From Legionella maceachernii (GTDB lineage: Bacteria; Pseudomonadota; Gammaproteobacteria; Legionellales; Legionellaceae): a stretch of 64,000 nt of DNA. Position numbers and translations under genes: made by a program. The stretch spans positions 62,001 through 126,000 of the forward strand of contig NZ_FUXJ01000008.1 in the NCBI RefSeq assembly GCF_900167045.1. The letters run 5' to 3'. Within the stretch, counting starts at the first letter, position 1. Every line of letters starts with the position of its first letter. Under the pieces are notes generated by a model that made no database searches, was not told the origin of the DNA, and saw only the letters and a program-made list of their open reading frames with translations. This document shows positions 17,110-26,137 of this stretch, in pieces.

Positions 17110-17979
17110 ATGGCACTCGAGTTTGAGACTATTCGGGAGAATCAAAATAAGCTCAATCATTTTATTGAACGATGGAAAAACGAGTTAGTCCTTGTGAATT
17201 TAAATCTTCAGCCCGAGTATGAAGAAATAGTAAAACAATTAAGCAGTTTAAGTCCAAGTTCTACATGGTTTAATCATCAAACCCGTCTGGATCAGTTTAA
17301 ACTTCATATTAAATCCTATGTCCAGTTTTTAAAAAATCCCAATCTTAGTCCGACGAAGCGTAATCATTACAATGCCATGCTTTATTTATTGCTAGTGGCA
17401 GTTCCCAAGGTGTTGGAGAATAGTTTGGCTTATCTTGAACACCACGAACCCTTAAGAGCAGCAGGGTTGCCTGCTGTTCTTCAATTTCAGCATCTCGTGG
17501 ATTCAACACTTGATGGACTTATATCGCGTAGAGAAAAAGTATTTACTCTCAAATTGTCTGACCTCCGAGTCGATTATGAGAGAGTCTATGTTCTAAAACA
17601 TGGCAGTGGTCTCTTTGGTTTTTTTAAATTACCCATTAAGCGTTACTTTAGACAAGATTCTCGTACGGAAGAATTAAAGTTTATTGAAGATATTGATTTT
17701 TATTTACAACAGGAAGGGGGAGTGCTCTCTGCCGAAAATAAAGAGAAGCTTAAACTAAGTGCACTCAATTTGGTGCGCTTTAAAATTAGGACGGAAAGCC
17801 ATGGAAGTGGAAGCCAGCTTAAGCGTTTGATAGAAATGCGATTAAGAAATGTGGGATTACAAGATAATCATGAGATTATCACCGATTTTATCGACTTTTG
17901 TGAGCGCATTCCTATTGAAGTCCCATCAGGTCTTGAAGCCTGTTTTAGAAATGATTTGAGGGCTGTTGCGTATAATTAA
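17110..17979 (+). CDS. hypothetical protein, 289 residues
   Basis: I do not recognise this protein. It has no signal peptide and no membrane helix. It is mostly helical and charged, with a coiled-coil-prone start (ENQNKLNHFIERWKNELV) and a conserved-looking middle (HGSGLFGFFKLPIKRYF, about residues 165-181). The C-terminal part contains ESHGSGSQLKRLIEM. A strong tandem AAAGGGTT precedes the ATG. It is monocistronic, between a LysR gene and a convergent transporter, and followed by a clear bidirectional terminator. A cytoplasmic lineage-specific protein or a translocated one are both possible; nothing decides between them. Confidence 0.75.
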   Translation: MALEFETIRENQNKLNHFIERWKNELVLVNLNLQPEYEEIVKQLSSLSPSSTWFNHQTRLDQFKLHIKSYVQFLKNPNLSPTKRNHYNAMLYLLLVAVPKVLENSLAYLEHHEPLRAAGLPAVLQFQHLVDSTLDGLISRREKVFTLKLSDLRVDYERVYVLKHGSGLFGFFKLPIKRYFRQDSRTEELKFIEDIDFYLQQEGGVLSAENKEKLKLSALNLVRFKIRTESHGSGSQLKRLIEMRLRNVGLQDNHEIITDFIDFCERIPIEVPSGLEACFRNDLRAVAYN

Positions 17980-18010
17980 CTTATTGCAAATTAAGCAATG
18001 TGGTTTTTTT

Positions 18011-18050
18011 AAAACATCTGTCATCCCTCATGGAGGGTGACAGGTGTTTT
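18011..18050. terminator. bidirectional terminator between convergent genes
   Basis: AAAACATCTGTCATCCCTC and GAGGGTGACAGGTGTTTT form a long stem of about 18 pairs with one wobble and one bulge, and a 3-base loop. An A-run starts one side and a T-run ends the other, so it can serve both the 289-residue protein gene and the SulP-carbonic anhydrase gene. Confidence 0.8.
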
Positions 18051-18104
18051 CTAGCAAAGATTGCGGCATAACTTAGGCGTCGTTAGGCGAATGAGCTCTA
18101 ACAC

Positions 18105-20429
18105 TTATTCTACAGAGGCTGTCATTTCAGCGGAGTTCCATACTTTCTGCACTTTCTCAGCCAGCTGATTCTCCACTTTTGCACTATCTATTTGTTTAAC
18201 AAGGGTAGAGTAGTCTTTGAAAGCGACTTTACCCGTGTTGACGTCGTAAATAGCTCCCACTAAGCCAATATTCTCTTGCTCAATCATTAATCTTAAAATT
18301 TCGCTGTCTCGATAAATTTGTTGCAATGTATTGGCAATGTTGAGCTCAGTTACTTTATTTACAAAGTCGCTATTTTTAGAGCTTCTATCCATTTTAGTTT
18401 GTGTTTCTGCGGAGATAGCTGGTTGAATTTTAGCTAGTAATTGTGTGATATGGCCTTTTTCGACATGATCACAAGCCGCCTGAATTGCACCGCAGCACGT
18501 ATGGCCTAAGACCACGATTAATTTTGCGCCTACCACATGGCACGCATATTCTATGCTGGCTAAGATATCTTCATTAACGACATTTCCTGCCACGCGAACG
18601 CAGAATAGATCGCCAAAACTCATGTCAAAGATAGTTTCTACAGGCACGCGCGAGTCAATGCACCCAAGAACAACACCTATGGGGTGTTGGGTTTTAGCTG
18701 TGTATTGAATATCAAGCTTATTAACACGGTGGATGCGAGTATCATTAAGGAAACGTTGATTTCCTTCGCGCAGAATATCGAGTACTTGATGAGGCCTTAA
18801 ATTAAATTGCACGTCGTAAGTGGTGACATTGATGAAATCGATAAAATTATGAATATCATACTTGTCTTGGAAGCCAATCAAATTTAACGAGATTTGTTTC
18901 AAAGGTGCTTGTTCGCGTTGAAACTCTTTAATAAGCTCAATGATTTCTTTATCGATGTAGTTCGAATAGCGTGCATCGATAATAAGCTGAGAATTTTTAG
19001 GTATTGAACTCAGTTCCGCAACCAAAGACGCCTTGTTCAAAAAGGTGATTTGCTGGGGTAAAACCAACCGACTGATTTCACCAGTGGGATAGATTTCTTT
19101 AATAATATCCAAACGAGCCGTGGAGTTTGATTTCAGAATAAAGAGGATACTAATGGCTAAACCAATGAGAATCCCTGCTAGCAGATTAAAAATGACAATG
19201 CTAACAACCGTTGCTATGAAGGGAATAAATCGATCCATGCCTTGCTGGTAAATGGAGCGATAGATGGATGGTTTAGTGAGCTTGTAACCAGTGTAAATTA
19301 AAATACCCGCTAAAGAAGAGAGTGGGATTTTGTTGAGCCATTCTTCAATAAGTAAAACCGCTAGAAAGAGAAATAGCCCATGAAAAATAGCCGACATTTT
19401 AGTTTTTGAACCTGCCTGGATATTAACCGAGGTTCGTATAATCACGGAGGTCACAGGAATACCACCAATTAAGCCAGCGGCAAAGTTACCACATCCTTGC
19501 GCGATGAGTTCTTGATCTTTAGAGCAGTAACGATGTTTTTTATCTAATTTTTCAGATGCTTTAACATTAAGCAAACTTTCCATGGACGCAACGAGAGCAA
19601 TAATAAACGCATAAAGATAAACTTTAGGATTTGACCATGCTGCCCAGTCTGGATACTGCAACTGGCTTAGTAAATCAGTAAAACCATTGTGACTGGGAAT
19701 ATTCACTAAGTGCGGGTAATCTTGCGCAAACGAAGAATGAGTAACTTGGAAGGCTTCATTAAGCAAAATACCAGCAATGACTACAATGATAGGTCCAGGG
19801 ATTCCTTTAAGCCATCTTACATTGGTTTTTTCGAAATAAATCAATAGCGCCACTGAAATAAGCGAAATAATAGAGGCACCTGTGTTGATATGATCCGACA
19901 ATTCGTAGAGTGGATTAAAAGCAAGTCCTTCGGTCGATTCTAAGAGATGACTTTGTAGCTCTTTAAGATCAGTCGATAGGGTAAAAGCCAAAGGAAGTTG
20001 TTTAATAATTAATAATAGCCCGATAGCACACAAAAGACCCTGAACGACATTGGAAGGAATATAATCCGCAATAAAACCGGCGCGCAGGGCACCAATAATG
20101 ATTTGAATCATGCCAGCTAGCAACAAGGCAAATAGAAAGACATTAAAATCCCCCAATTGCGTTATTGCGGCGAGAACCACTGCCGCCATGCCTGCTGCTG
20201 GGCCGCTTACGCTAACCTGCGAATTACTTAAAGCGCCGACAAGCACGCCGCCAATGATCCCACTTATTATTCCCGAGAACAAAGGAGCGCCTGAAGCAAG
20301 CGCGATTCCTAAACATAAAGGGATTGCTACTAAAAAAACAACAATACCTGCGATGAGATCAAATTTAAAAAGTCGCTGTTGATAAATACGCAATCTACGA
20401 AAACCAATACTCAATGTGTCAGTCATCAT
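18105..20429 (-). CDS. SulP anion transporter fused to beta-carbonic anhydrase
   Basis: A single 774-residue protein joining three parts: an inner-membrane SulP transporter (about residues 15-420, many membrane helices, GIALASGAPLFSGIISGIIGG), a STAS domain (about 440-530), and a complete beta-carbonic anhydrase at the C-terminus. The zinc site is intact: Cys590, Asp592 and Arg594 in GCIDSRVP, then His643 and Cys646 in LGHTCCGA. Such fusions are thought to couple bicarbonate transport to CO2 hydration, which may support CO2 fixation or pH control. I chose the ATG at 20429, five bases after AGGAG, over the ORF's far start at 20474. It stands alone, opposite its left neighbour. Confidence 0.93.
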   Translation of the reverse strand: MMTDTLSIGFRRLRIYQQRLFKFDLIAGIVVFLVAIPLCLGIALASGAPLFSGIISGIIGGVLVGALSNSQVSVSGPAAGMAAVVLAAITQLGDFNVFLFALLLAGMIQIIIGALRAGFIADYIPSNVVQGLLCAIGLLLIIKQLPLAFTLSTDLKELQSHLLESTEGLAFNPLYELSDHINTGASIISLISVALLIYFEKTNVRWLKGIPGPIIVVIAGILLNEAFQVTHSSFAQDYPHLVNIPSHNGFTDLLSQLQYPDWAAWSNPKVYLYAFIIALVASMESLLNVKASEKLDKKHRYCSKDQELIAQGCGNFAAGLIGGIPVTSVIIRTSVNIQAGSKTKMSAIFHGLFLFLAVLLIEEWLNKIPLSSLAGILIYTGYKLTKPSIYRSIYQQGMDRFIPFIATVVSIVIFNLLAGILIGLAISILFILKSNSTARLDIIKEIYPTGEISRLVLPQQITFLNKASLVAELSSIPKNSQLIIDARYSNYIDKEIIELIKEFQREQAPLKQISLNLIGFQDKYDIHNFIDFINVTTYDVQFNLRPHQVLDILREGNQRFLNDTRIHRVNKLDIQYTAKTQHPIGVVLGCIDSRVPVETIFDMSFGDLFCVRVAGNVVNEDILASIEYACHVVGAKLIVVLGHTCCGAIQAACDHVEKGHITQLLAKIQPAISAETQTKMDRSSKNSDFVNKVTELNIANTLQQIYRDSEILRLMIEQENIGLVGAIYDVNTGKVAFKDYSTLVKQIDSAKVENQLAEKVQKVWNSAEMTASVE

Positions 20430-20603
20430 TCGTACTCCTATTATGGTGGCTGTAATATACCTTAAGTCGCCCACTCTTTACAAGAAAGATATATTTCTTA
20501 ACTTTTTTGTAAATATAATAGCAGTTGTCGACTTGACGATAGTGCTTTTATAACGCTCTCGCTCTCTGTGCCAGTTAATTTATTCCTTTTTCTGTGTACA
20601 GAG

Positions 20604-21464
20604 TTAGAGTATTTGTTTTTCGTCTTCCTCAAGAATTGCCGTATCCTCTTCAAAAAACAGCGACTCAGTCTCATTAGGGACTGCATTAATTAACTGTTTT
20701 TCTAAATTTTTAAACTGCCAAAGATCTTGGTCCATCAATTGACTGGGTTTGATACTCTGCAATGCATGCAAAATATTACTTGGCACTTTGGGATTTTCCT
20801 CAGCAAGTTGATCAATGAGCTTTCCGATGCGTTTACGAGCAAGATTTTCTTGAGAACCACATAAATTGCAGGGAATAATAGGGAAAGATTGCTCTTCGGC
20901 GAATTGGATAATATCGCGTTCCTGCGCATAGCAAAGAGGCCTAATAACAATATGCTTCTTGTTATCACTGAGTAATTTGGGGGGCATGGAGCGTATGTCA
21001 CCATTGTAAAGAATGGACATCATAAGGGTGCGGATTAAGTCATCACGATGGTGACCTAAAGCAATCTTGGTGTAACCGTTCTCTTCCGCATACCGATAAA
21101 TAATGCCTCGCCTTAAGCGTGAGCACAGAGAGCAATACGTTTTACCTTCAGGTATTTTTTCTTTGACAATACTGTAGGTATCACGCGTTAATATTTCATG
21201 GGAAATGTTTCTTTCATTAAGCCAACGACGTAATTGACTATCGTCCCACCCTGGTTGCGCCTGATCCAGCGTAAAAGCGAATAGCTCAAATTTATTGTTA
21301 GAGCGACGCTGTAAATGATGCAGTAAAGTAAGTAAGCTAAACGAATCTTTTCCACCGGATAAACAAACCATCACGCGATCACCTCGTTGAATCATATTGA
21401 AATCGGCAATCGCTTTTCCGGTGTAATGAAGTAACTTTTTTTCGATAGCAGTAAGATTGGACAT
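20604..21464 (-). CDS. ttcA: tRNA 2-thiocytidine-32 synthetase TtcA
   Basis: PP-loop enzyme that thiolates cytidine 32 of certain tRNAs using an iron-sulphur cluster. The 286 residues contain the PP-loop SGGKDS (36-41), the CSLC pair (Cys111, Cys114) and the later CNLC motif (Cys199, Cys202), the Cys set expected for cluster binding, plus GHHRDD. The acidic C-terminal tail of about 30 residues ([16 protein letters not shown]) is variable in the family. It lies 43 bases downstream of tolC on the same strand and may be cotranscribed with tolC and pcm. Confidence 0.95.
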   Translation of the reverse strand: MSNLTAIEKKLLHYTGKAIADFNMIQRGDRVMVCLSGGKDSFSLLTLLHHLQRRSNNKFELFAFTLDQAQPGWDDSQLRRWLNERNISHEILTRDTYSIVKEKIPEGKTYCSLCSRLRRGIIYRYAEENGYTKIALGHHRDDLIRTLMMSILYNGDIRSMPPKLLSDNKKHIVIRPLCYAQERDIIQFAEEQSFPIIPCNLCGSQENLARKRIGKLIDQLAEENPKVPSNILHALQSIKPSQLMDQDLWQFKNLEKQLINAVPNETESLFFEEDTAILEEDEKQIL

Positions 21465-21507
21465 AACAACAACCTAAATTAAAAATGGGTGAAAGGGTTA
21501 AATGATC

Positions 21508-22896
21508 TTATTTTTTGCCCGCATCCACTGGAATTTGCGGTGGAAAGCCTGTGATGCGGGTGGTTTCAAGCCAAGAATTAACTTCTTCGAGATCATTCAC
21601 ATTCAAGGTACCTGCCAGGTATTTCAGATTCAAAAAAGAATTAATTAAGTTATATTGGTCGCTGGCAAGTTGCTGCTGTGCTTCAAATAATCGCTGTTGA
21701 GCATTCACAACATCAACCATGGTACGTGTTCCAACTTGGAATTGGGCTTCGGTGCTTTCTAATGAGTTCTGTTGGGAAATAATGGTTTGCCTATCCGCTT
21801 TTACCTTGGAAATACCATCAATAATAGTATTAAAAGCAATGCGGCTATTGACTTCAACATCTCGATATGTTTGCTCTAATTTTTGACTTTGTGTTTGAAA
21901 GTCATACTGAGCTTGCCTTGTTTTTGCTTCAACCAAGCCACCTTGAAACACAGGGAAATTCATAGCAATGGCTAAATTGGCATTACTTTGTTTTGATGGC
22001 ACAAAAAAGGCAGTGGTGCTGTTCGAATTTACATTTGCCTGATTATGTGTTTGCGTTGCATTGCCTTGCAGTGCGAAAGTAGGCCAGCTGGAGGCTGATT
22101 GTATTTTGATGTTTTCACGCGCGGCGAGCAAGCCGTATTTCGCAGAAAAAAGCCTATAATTTTGTCGGAGTCCCGTATTGACCCATTCATTAATATCATC
22201 CGGTTCAGGTCTAACTAATGGAATGCGGTTATCGCGTAAGGGCGAGAGGTGTTCGTAAAGATGATTGGTTAATTTACGCAAATTTTCATTTTGATTGATC
22301 TGATTATTTTTGGATTGAATGACTTGTGCCACGGATTGATCATAGGCTGCTTTGGCTTCATAAACCGACGTGATGGCATCCAAACCTACTTTGAATCGCT
22401 GCTCTGCTTGGTCAAGCTGGCGTTTATTGGCACGTTTTTTTGCTTCAGCAAAATTAAGGGTGTCTTTAGCTAATAAGACCTGGAAGTAAGCGCTCGCGGT
22501 ACGCAGAATTAAATTTTGGGCCGCATCATTAAAAGTCGCCTGCGCAGCTTTAGCAGAGGCTTTAGCTTGCTGAACTTGTGACCAGGCCTGATAGTTAAAA
22601 AGTGCTTGAGATGAATTAACTGTCCATTGGTTGCTGTTATATGTGCTGATGAGCGTGCCGTCAGCAGTGACCACATTCTCATAATTACGCGCTACTTGGC
22701 CACTGACCGTAAGTTTCGGATACAAAGCTGCTCGGGCTTGAGGGATTGCCTCAGTACTTGACATATAGGTGCTATAGGCTTGCTTGAAAACAGGATCGTT
22801 TTCTAGCGCCTGCTGGTAAATGTCCAGCAAGTCAGTTGCATGCGACATGAAAGGCACGCTGGAAGCAAAGAGCAAGCACAATAGCGTTTTTTTCAT
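21508..22896 (-). CDS. tolC: TolC-family outer membrane channel
   Basis: Outer-membrane exit duct for type I secretion and tripartite efflux. The 462-residue product has a signal peptide (about 1-20, ..SHA), then LLDIYQQALENDP as in TolC, and two internally repeated outer-membrane-factor halves with the long helical hairpins (for example QAEQRFKVGLDAITSVYEAKAA and QFQVGTRTMVDVVNAQQ). A partner RND pump with its adaptor is encoded at 40137-44603 but has no outer-membrane component of its own, so TolC could serve it. The gene ends 12 bases after pcm in transcription order and precedes ttcA. Confidence 0.95.
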   Translation of the reverse strand: MKKTLLCLLFASSVPFMSHATDLLDIYQQALENDPVFKQAYSTYMSSTEAIPQARAALYPKLTVSGQVARNYENVVTADGTLISTYNSNQWTVNSSQALFNYQAWSQVQQAKASAKAAQATFNDAAQNLILRTASAYFQVLLAKDTLNFAEAKKRANKRQLDQAEQRFKVGLDAITSVYEAKAAYDQSVAQVIQSKNNQINQNENLRKLTNHLYEHLSPLRDNRIPLVRPEPDDINEWVNTGLRQNYRLFSAKYGLLAARENIKIQSASSWPTFALQGNATQTHNQANVNSNSTTAFFVPSKQSNANLAIAMNFPVFQGGLVEAKTRQAQYDFQTQSQKLEQTYRDVEVNSRIAFNTIIDGISKVKADRQTIISQQNSLESTEAQFQVGTRTMVDVVNAQQRLFEAQQQLASDQYNLINSFLNLKYLAGTLNVNDLEEVNSWLETTRITGFPPQIPVDAGKK

Positions 22897-22907
22897 ACAA
22901 CTTGTTC

Positions 22908-23564
22908 CTAGAAGACGAACTCTTTCGATTTCAATTTATCAATTAAAGGTGGAATACAGGTCTCATAGAGCACACGACCGTGCCAAGTCCCATTATGATC
23001 CAGATGATGCAATTGCGCTTGCATGATGGGTTCTTTACCGATAATTGCGAATAACTTTCCACCCGGTAAAACTTGTAGCCGATGAGTGTCAGTAAGGGTT
23101 TCGAGAGAGCCGGTAAACAGGACTACATCATAAGGGGCTTTATCTAACCAGCCACGACAAGCATCACCTGTGAATAACTCAACATTGGTGCAGCGATGCT
23201 CGTTGAGTTTTTGTCGTGCTTGATTGGTAAAATCAGCATAATAGTCGACACTGATCACTTTTTTGCTTAAGCGGCTTAGTAAAGCGGTAAGAAACCCTGT
23301 CCCCGTCCCTACTTCCAAGAGCGTTTCATGGCCTTGGAGAGCAAGCGCTTGCAACAAAACGCCTTCTTCTAAGGGGGTCATCATTCTTTGATGATGAGCT
23401 AAAGGGATTTGCATGTCTGAGTAAGCAAAATCTTGCATAGCACTCGGTACGAATTGATGGCGAGGAATCTCATCAAAGAGAGCGAGGATAGTTTCATCAA
23501 GCACATTACCCGTACGAAGCTGCTGCTTAAGCATATTAATTCGTGCGTTTTGACTCGTAGTCAT
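22908..23564 (-). CDS. pcm: protein-L-isoaspartate O-methyltransferase family protein
   Basis: A 218-residue SAM-dependent methyltransferase of the Pcm type, which starts repair of isoaspartyl residues in aged proteins. Seen: MLKQQLRTGNV.., IPRHQFVPSAMQDFAYSD.. near residue 35, a threonine-poor substrate loop (MQIPLAHHQRMMTPLEEG), and SAM-binding motif I LEVGTGTGFLTALLS. The usual substrate-binding GQTIS block is replaced by a HHQRMM variant, as in other Legionella and Coxiella homologues placed before tolC. Its activity toward isoaspartate is therefore less certain than the fold. Probably the first gene of a pcm-tolC-ttcA unit. Confidence 0.85.
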   Translation of the reverse strand: MTTSQNARINMLKQQLRTGNVLDETILALFDEIPRHQFVPSAMQDFAYSDMQIPLAHHQRMMTPLEEGVLLQALALQGHETLLEVGTGTGFLTALLSRLSKKVISVDYYADFTNQARQKLNEHRCTNVELFTGDACRGWLDKAPYDVVLFTGSLETLTDTHRLQVLPGGKLFAIIGKEPIMQAQLHHLDHNGTWHGRVLYETCIPPLIDKLKSKEFVF

Positions 23565-23763
23565 TGATTCACCGTTACCTTGAAAAATCAGTTGCGGGAG
23601 ATTTTAGCAAGAATTGAGAAAAGGTGCGATCGATTCCATAGTAATTCGTGCATTTAAACTGGCGTTTTTAATGAGTTCTATGGAATTGAATTATTTACGT
23701 AGTGGACTTGTGTAAAATTTGATATTATCGCCCCATTTTATTAAGACCCAAAAGGAGAGGAAT

Positions 23764-24951
23764 GTGCGCGAGCGATTCACTGAGTTTTTACAAACTGAGC
23801 TCAATACGCTTAAAGAGGAAGGCTTATATAAATCAGAGCGTATCATAGCAAGCCAGCAGCAAGCTGCAGTGCAAGTCAAAGAAGGTGAAGTAATCAATTT
23901 ATGTGCAAACAATTACTTAGGACTTGCAAATCATCCTAAATTAATCGCTGAAGGGCAAAAAGCCCTTGAAAAATATGGCTATGGTATGGCTTCAGTGCGT
24001 TTTATTTGCGGTACTCAAACAGTCCATAAGGAACTTGAACGCAGAATAAGTCATTTTCTCGGCACAGAAGACACTATCCTTTATTCTTCCTGCTTTGATG
24101 CTAACACTGGCCTATTTGAAACCCTTCTAGGTACTGAGGATGCCATTATTAGCGATGCTTTAAATCATGCCAGCATCATTGATGGAGTTCGTCTGTGTAA
24201 AGCTCAGCGCTTTCGCTATGCCAACAATGACATGAGCGATTTAGAGGCACAACTTATTGCAGCTAAAAATGCTCGTTTCCGCCTTATTGCGACTGATGGA
24301 GTATTTTCAATGGATGGCATTATTGCGAATTTGCCTGCCATTTGTGAATTGGCGGATCGCTATGATGCCATGGTGATGGTGGATGATTCCCATGCCGTTG
24401 GGTTCATGGGTAAAACAGGGCGTGGAACCCCCGAATTTTGTGGTGTTGCTGATCGGATTGATATTCTCACTGGAACGCTAGGAAAGGCACTTGGTGGTGC
24501 TTCTGGAGGCTATACTGCTGCCAACGCTGTCATTGTTGATTGGTTGCGTCAACGCTCAAGACCCTATCTTTTTTCAAACACATTAGCACCTGTTATCGCG
24601 CACAGTTCTATTGCCGTTTTGGATTTACTGGAAAACAGCAATGAATTGGCACAAAAGCTTAAACGCAATGCGCAGTATTTTCGTAAGGGAATGACAGAAC
24701 TTGGGTTTAATTTGGTTTCTGGCGAACATCCCATTATCCCTGTGATGTTGGGTGATGCTTCCTTAGCGGGTCGTATGGCTGAGCGCTTATTAAAAGAAGG
24801 TATTTATGTCGTTGGTTTTTCTTATCCAGTTGTTCCTAAGGGAAAAGCCAGAATTCGAACGCAAATGTCAGCGGCACACGAATTAGAGCATCTCGATAAA
24901 GCGATTAATGCCTTTGCAAAAGTAGGCAGAGAGCTTGGGGTTATAAAATAA
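23764..24951 (+). CDS. kbl: glycine C-acetyltransferase (2-amino-3-ketobutyrate CoA ligase)
   Basis: PLP enzyme that splits 2-amino-3-oxobutyrate with CoA into glycine and acetyl-CoA, the second step of threonine breakdown. The 395-residue product matches family length (E. coli 398), with [10 protein letters not shown], the substrate-site HASIIDG, and the PLP lysine in [14 protein letters not shown] chose the GTG at 23764 because GGAGAGG lies just upstream and the protein then starts [13 protein letters not shown] as in homologues; the ATG at 23719 adds 15 residues that run through the Shine-Dalgarno. It is followed 51 bases later by tdh, the enzyme of the preceding step. Confidence 0.96.
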   Translation: MRERFTEFLQTELNTLKEEGLYKSERIIASQQQAAVQVKEGEVINLCANNYLGLANHPKLIAEGQKALEKYGYGMASVRFICGTQTVHKELERRISHFLGTEDTILYSSCFDANTGLFETLLGTEDAIISDALNHASIIDGVRLCKAQRFRYANNDMSDLEAQLIAAKNARFRLIATDGVFSMDGIIANLPAICELADRYDAMVMVDDSHAVGFMGKTGRGTPEFCGVADRIDILTGTLGKALGGASGGYTAANAVIVDWLRQRSRPYLFSNTLAPVIAHSSIAVLDLLENSNELAQKLKRNAQYFRKGMTELGFNLVSGEHPIIPVMLGDASLAGRMAERLLKEGIYVVGFSYPVVPKGKARIRTQMSAAHELEHLDKAINAFAKVGRELGVIK

Positions 24952-25002
24952 ATCTGCTCAATTTGTCATTGATTATCAAAGCAGACGATTTCGGAGGGGT
25001 AC

Positions 25003-26028
25003 ATGAAATCACTAGTAAAAGCGAAACGTGAACCAGGAATTTGGATGGAAGATGTGCCAGTACCTGAGTATGGCGTTAATGATGTCCTGATTAAAATTCA
25101 TAAAACGGCTATCTGCGGGACCGATATCCATATTTATTCCTGGGATGATTGGGCACAAGCCACTATTCCTGTGCCCATGACAGTAGGCCATGAGTTTTAC
25201 GGGGAGATTGCGGAAGTGGGTCGTGAGGTAACTGGGCTTAAGGTTGGGCAACGTGTTTCCGGCGAAGGACATATTACCTGTGGCGTGTGCCGCAATTGTC
25301 GCGCTGGTAAAAGGCATTTGTGCCGCAATACCTTAGGGGTTGGGGTCAACCGTCCAGGTTGCTTTGCAGAATACCTTTCATTACCGGCCAGCAATGTGAT
25401 TGTTTTGCCTGATAATATTCGGGATGAACAAGCAGCCATCTTCGATCCTTTTGGGAATGCCACGCATTGCGCGCTTGCTTTTGATATGGTTGGTGAAGAC
25501 GTGTTGATTACTGGTGCAGGCCCCATAGGCATTATGGCGGTAGCCATCGCTCGTCATATCGGTGCCCGTCATGTGGTCATTACGGATGTCAATGATTATC
25601 GCCTTGAATTGGCTCGTAAAATGGGTGCTACCCGTGCAGTGAATGTTAAATATCAAAATCTCAATGAGGTCATGAACGAATTAGGTATGGTTGAAGGGTT
25701 TGATGTGGGACTAGAAATGTCTGGAAATCCTATGGCCTTAAATGACATGGTTAGAGTGATGAATCATGGTGGGCACATTGCGATGTTAGGGATTCCTCCG
25801 CAAGAAACCTGCATTGATTGGAACCATGTGATTTTTAAGGGATTAGTCATTAAGGGCATCTACGGGCGTGAAATGTTCGAAACTTGGTATAAAATGATTG
25901 CCATGTTGCAAAGTGGTTTGAATTTAGAACCAGTACTCACCCATCATTTTCCCGTTGATGAATATCAGCATGCCTTTCAAATTATGGCATCAGGTCAATC
26001 AGGGAAAGTAATTTTAGATTGGTCTTAA
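25003..26028 (+). CDS. tdh: L-threonine 3-dehydrogenase
   Basis: Zinc-dependent medium-chain dehydrogenase that oxidises L-threonine to 2-amino-3-oxobutyrate with NAD. It has 341 residues, the same as E. coli. Seen: catalytic-zinc region [12 protein letters not shown] and GHEFYGE, the structural-zinc cysteines in [15 protein letters not shown], and the NAD-binding [20 protein letters not shown] lies a few bases before the ATG. Together with Kbl it completes the threonine to glycine route; amino acids such as threonine are major carbon sources for Legionella, so the pair may feed central metabolism. Confidence 0.97.
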   Translation: MKSLVKAKREPGIWMEDVPVPEYGVNDVLIKIHKTAICGTDIHIYSWDDWAQATIPVPMTVGHEFYGEIAEVGREVTGLKVGQRVSGEGHITCGVCRNCRAGKRHLCRNTLGVGVNRPGCFAEYLSLPASNVIVLPDNIRDEQAAIFDPFGNATHCALAFDMVGEDVLITGAGPIGIMAVAIARHIGARHVVITDVNDYRLELARKMGATRAVNVKYQNLNEVMNELGMVEGFDVGLEMSGNPMALNDMVRVMNHGGHIAMLGIPPQETCIDWNHVIFKGLVIKGIYGREMFETWYKMIAMLQSGLNLEPVLTHHFPVDEYQHAFQIMASGQSGKVILDWS

Positions 26029-26038
26029 AATAATAGAA

Positions 26039-26116
26039 TGTCATCTCGAGCAAAGCGAGGGACCTCCTGAGTTTATAGGCAGTGCTACATTAAGGAAGTT
26101 TCTTGCTTTGCTCGGC
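26039..26116. repeat. dispersed palindromic repeat, family A
   Basis: TGTCATCTCGAGCAAAGCGAGGG then ACCTCCTGA, followed about 35 bases later by an inverted fragment TTTCTTGCTTTGCTCGG. The copy fills the tdh-ettA gap and reaches to within about 20 bases of the ettA start. Confidence 0.65.
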
Positions 26117-26137
26117 ATAACACCGTGTGGAGTCGCT

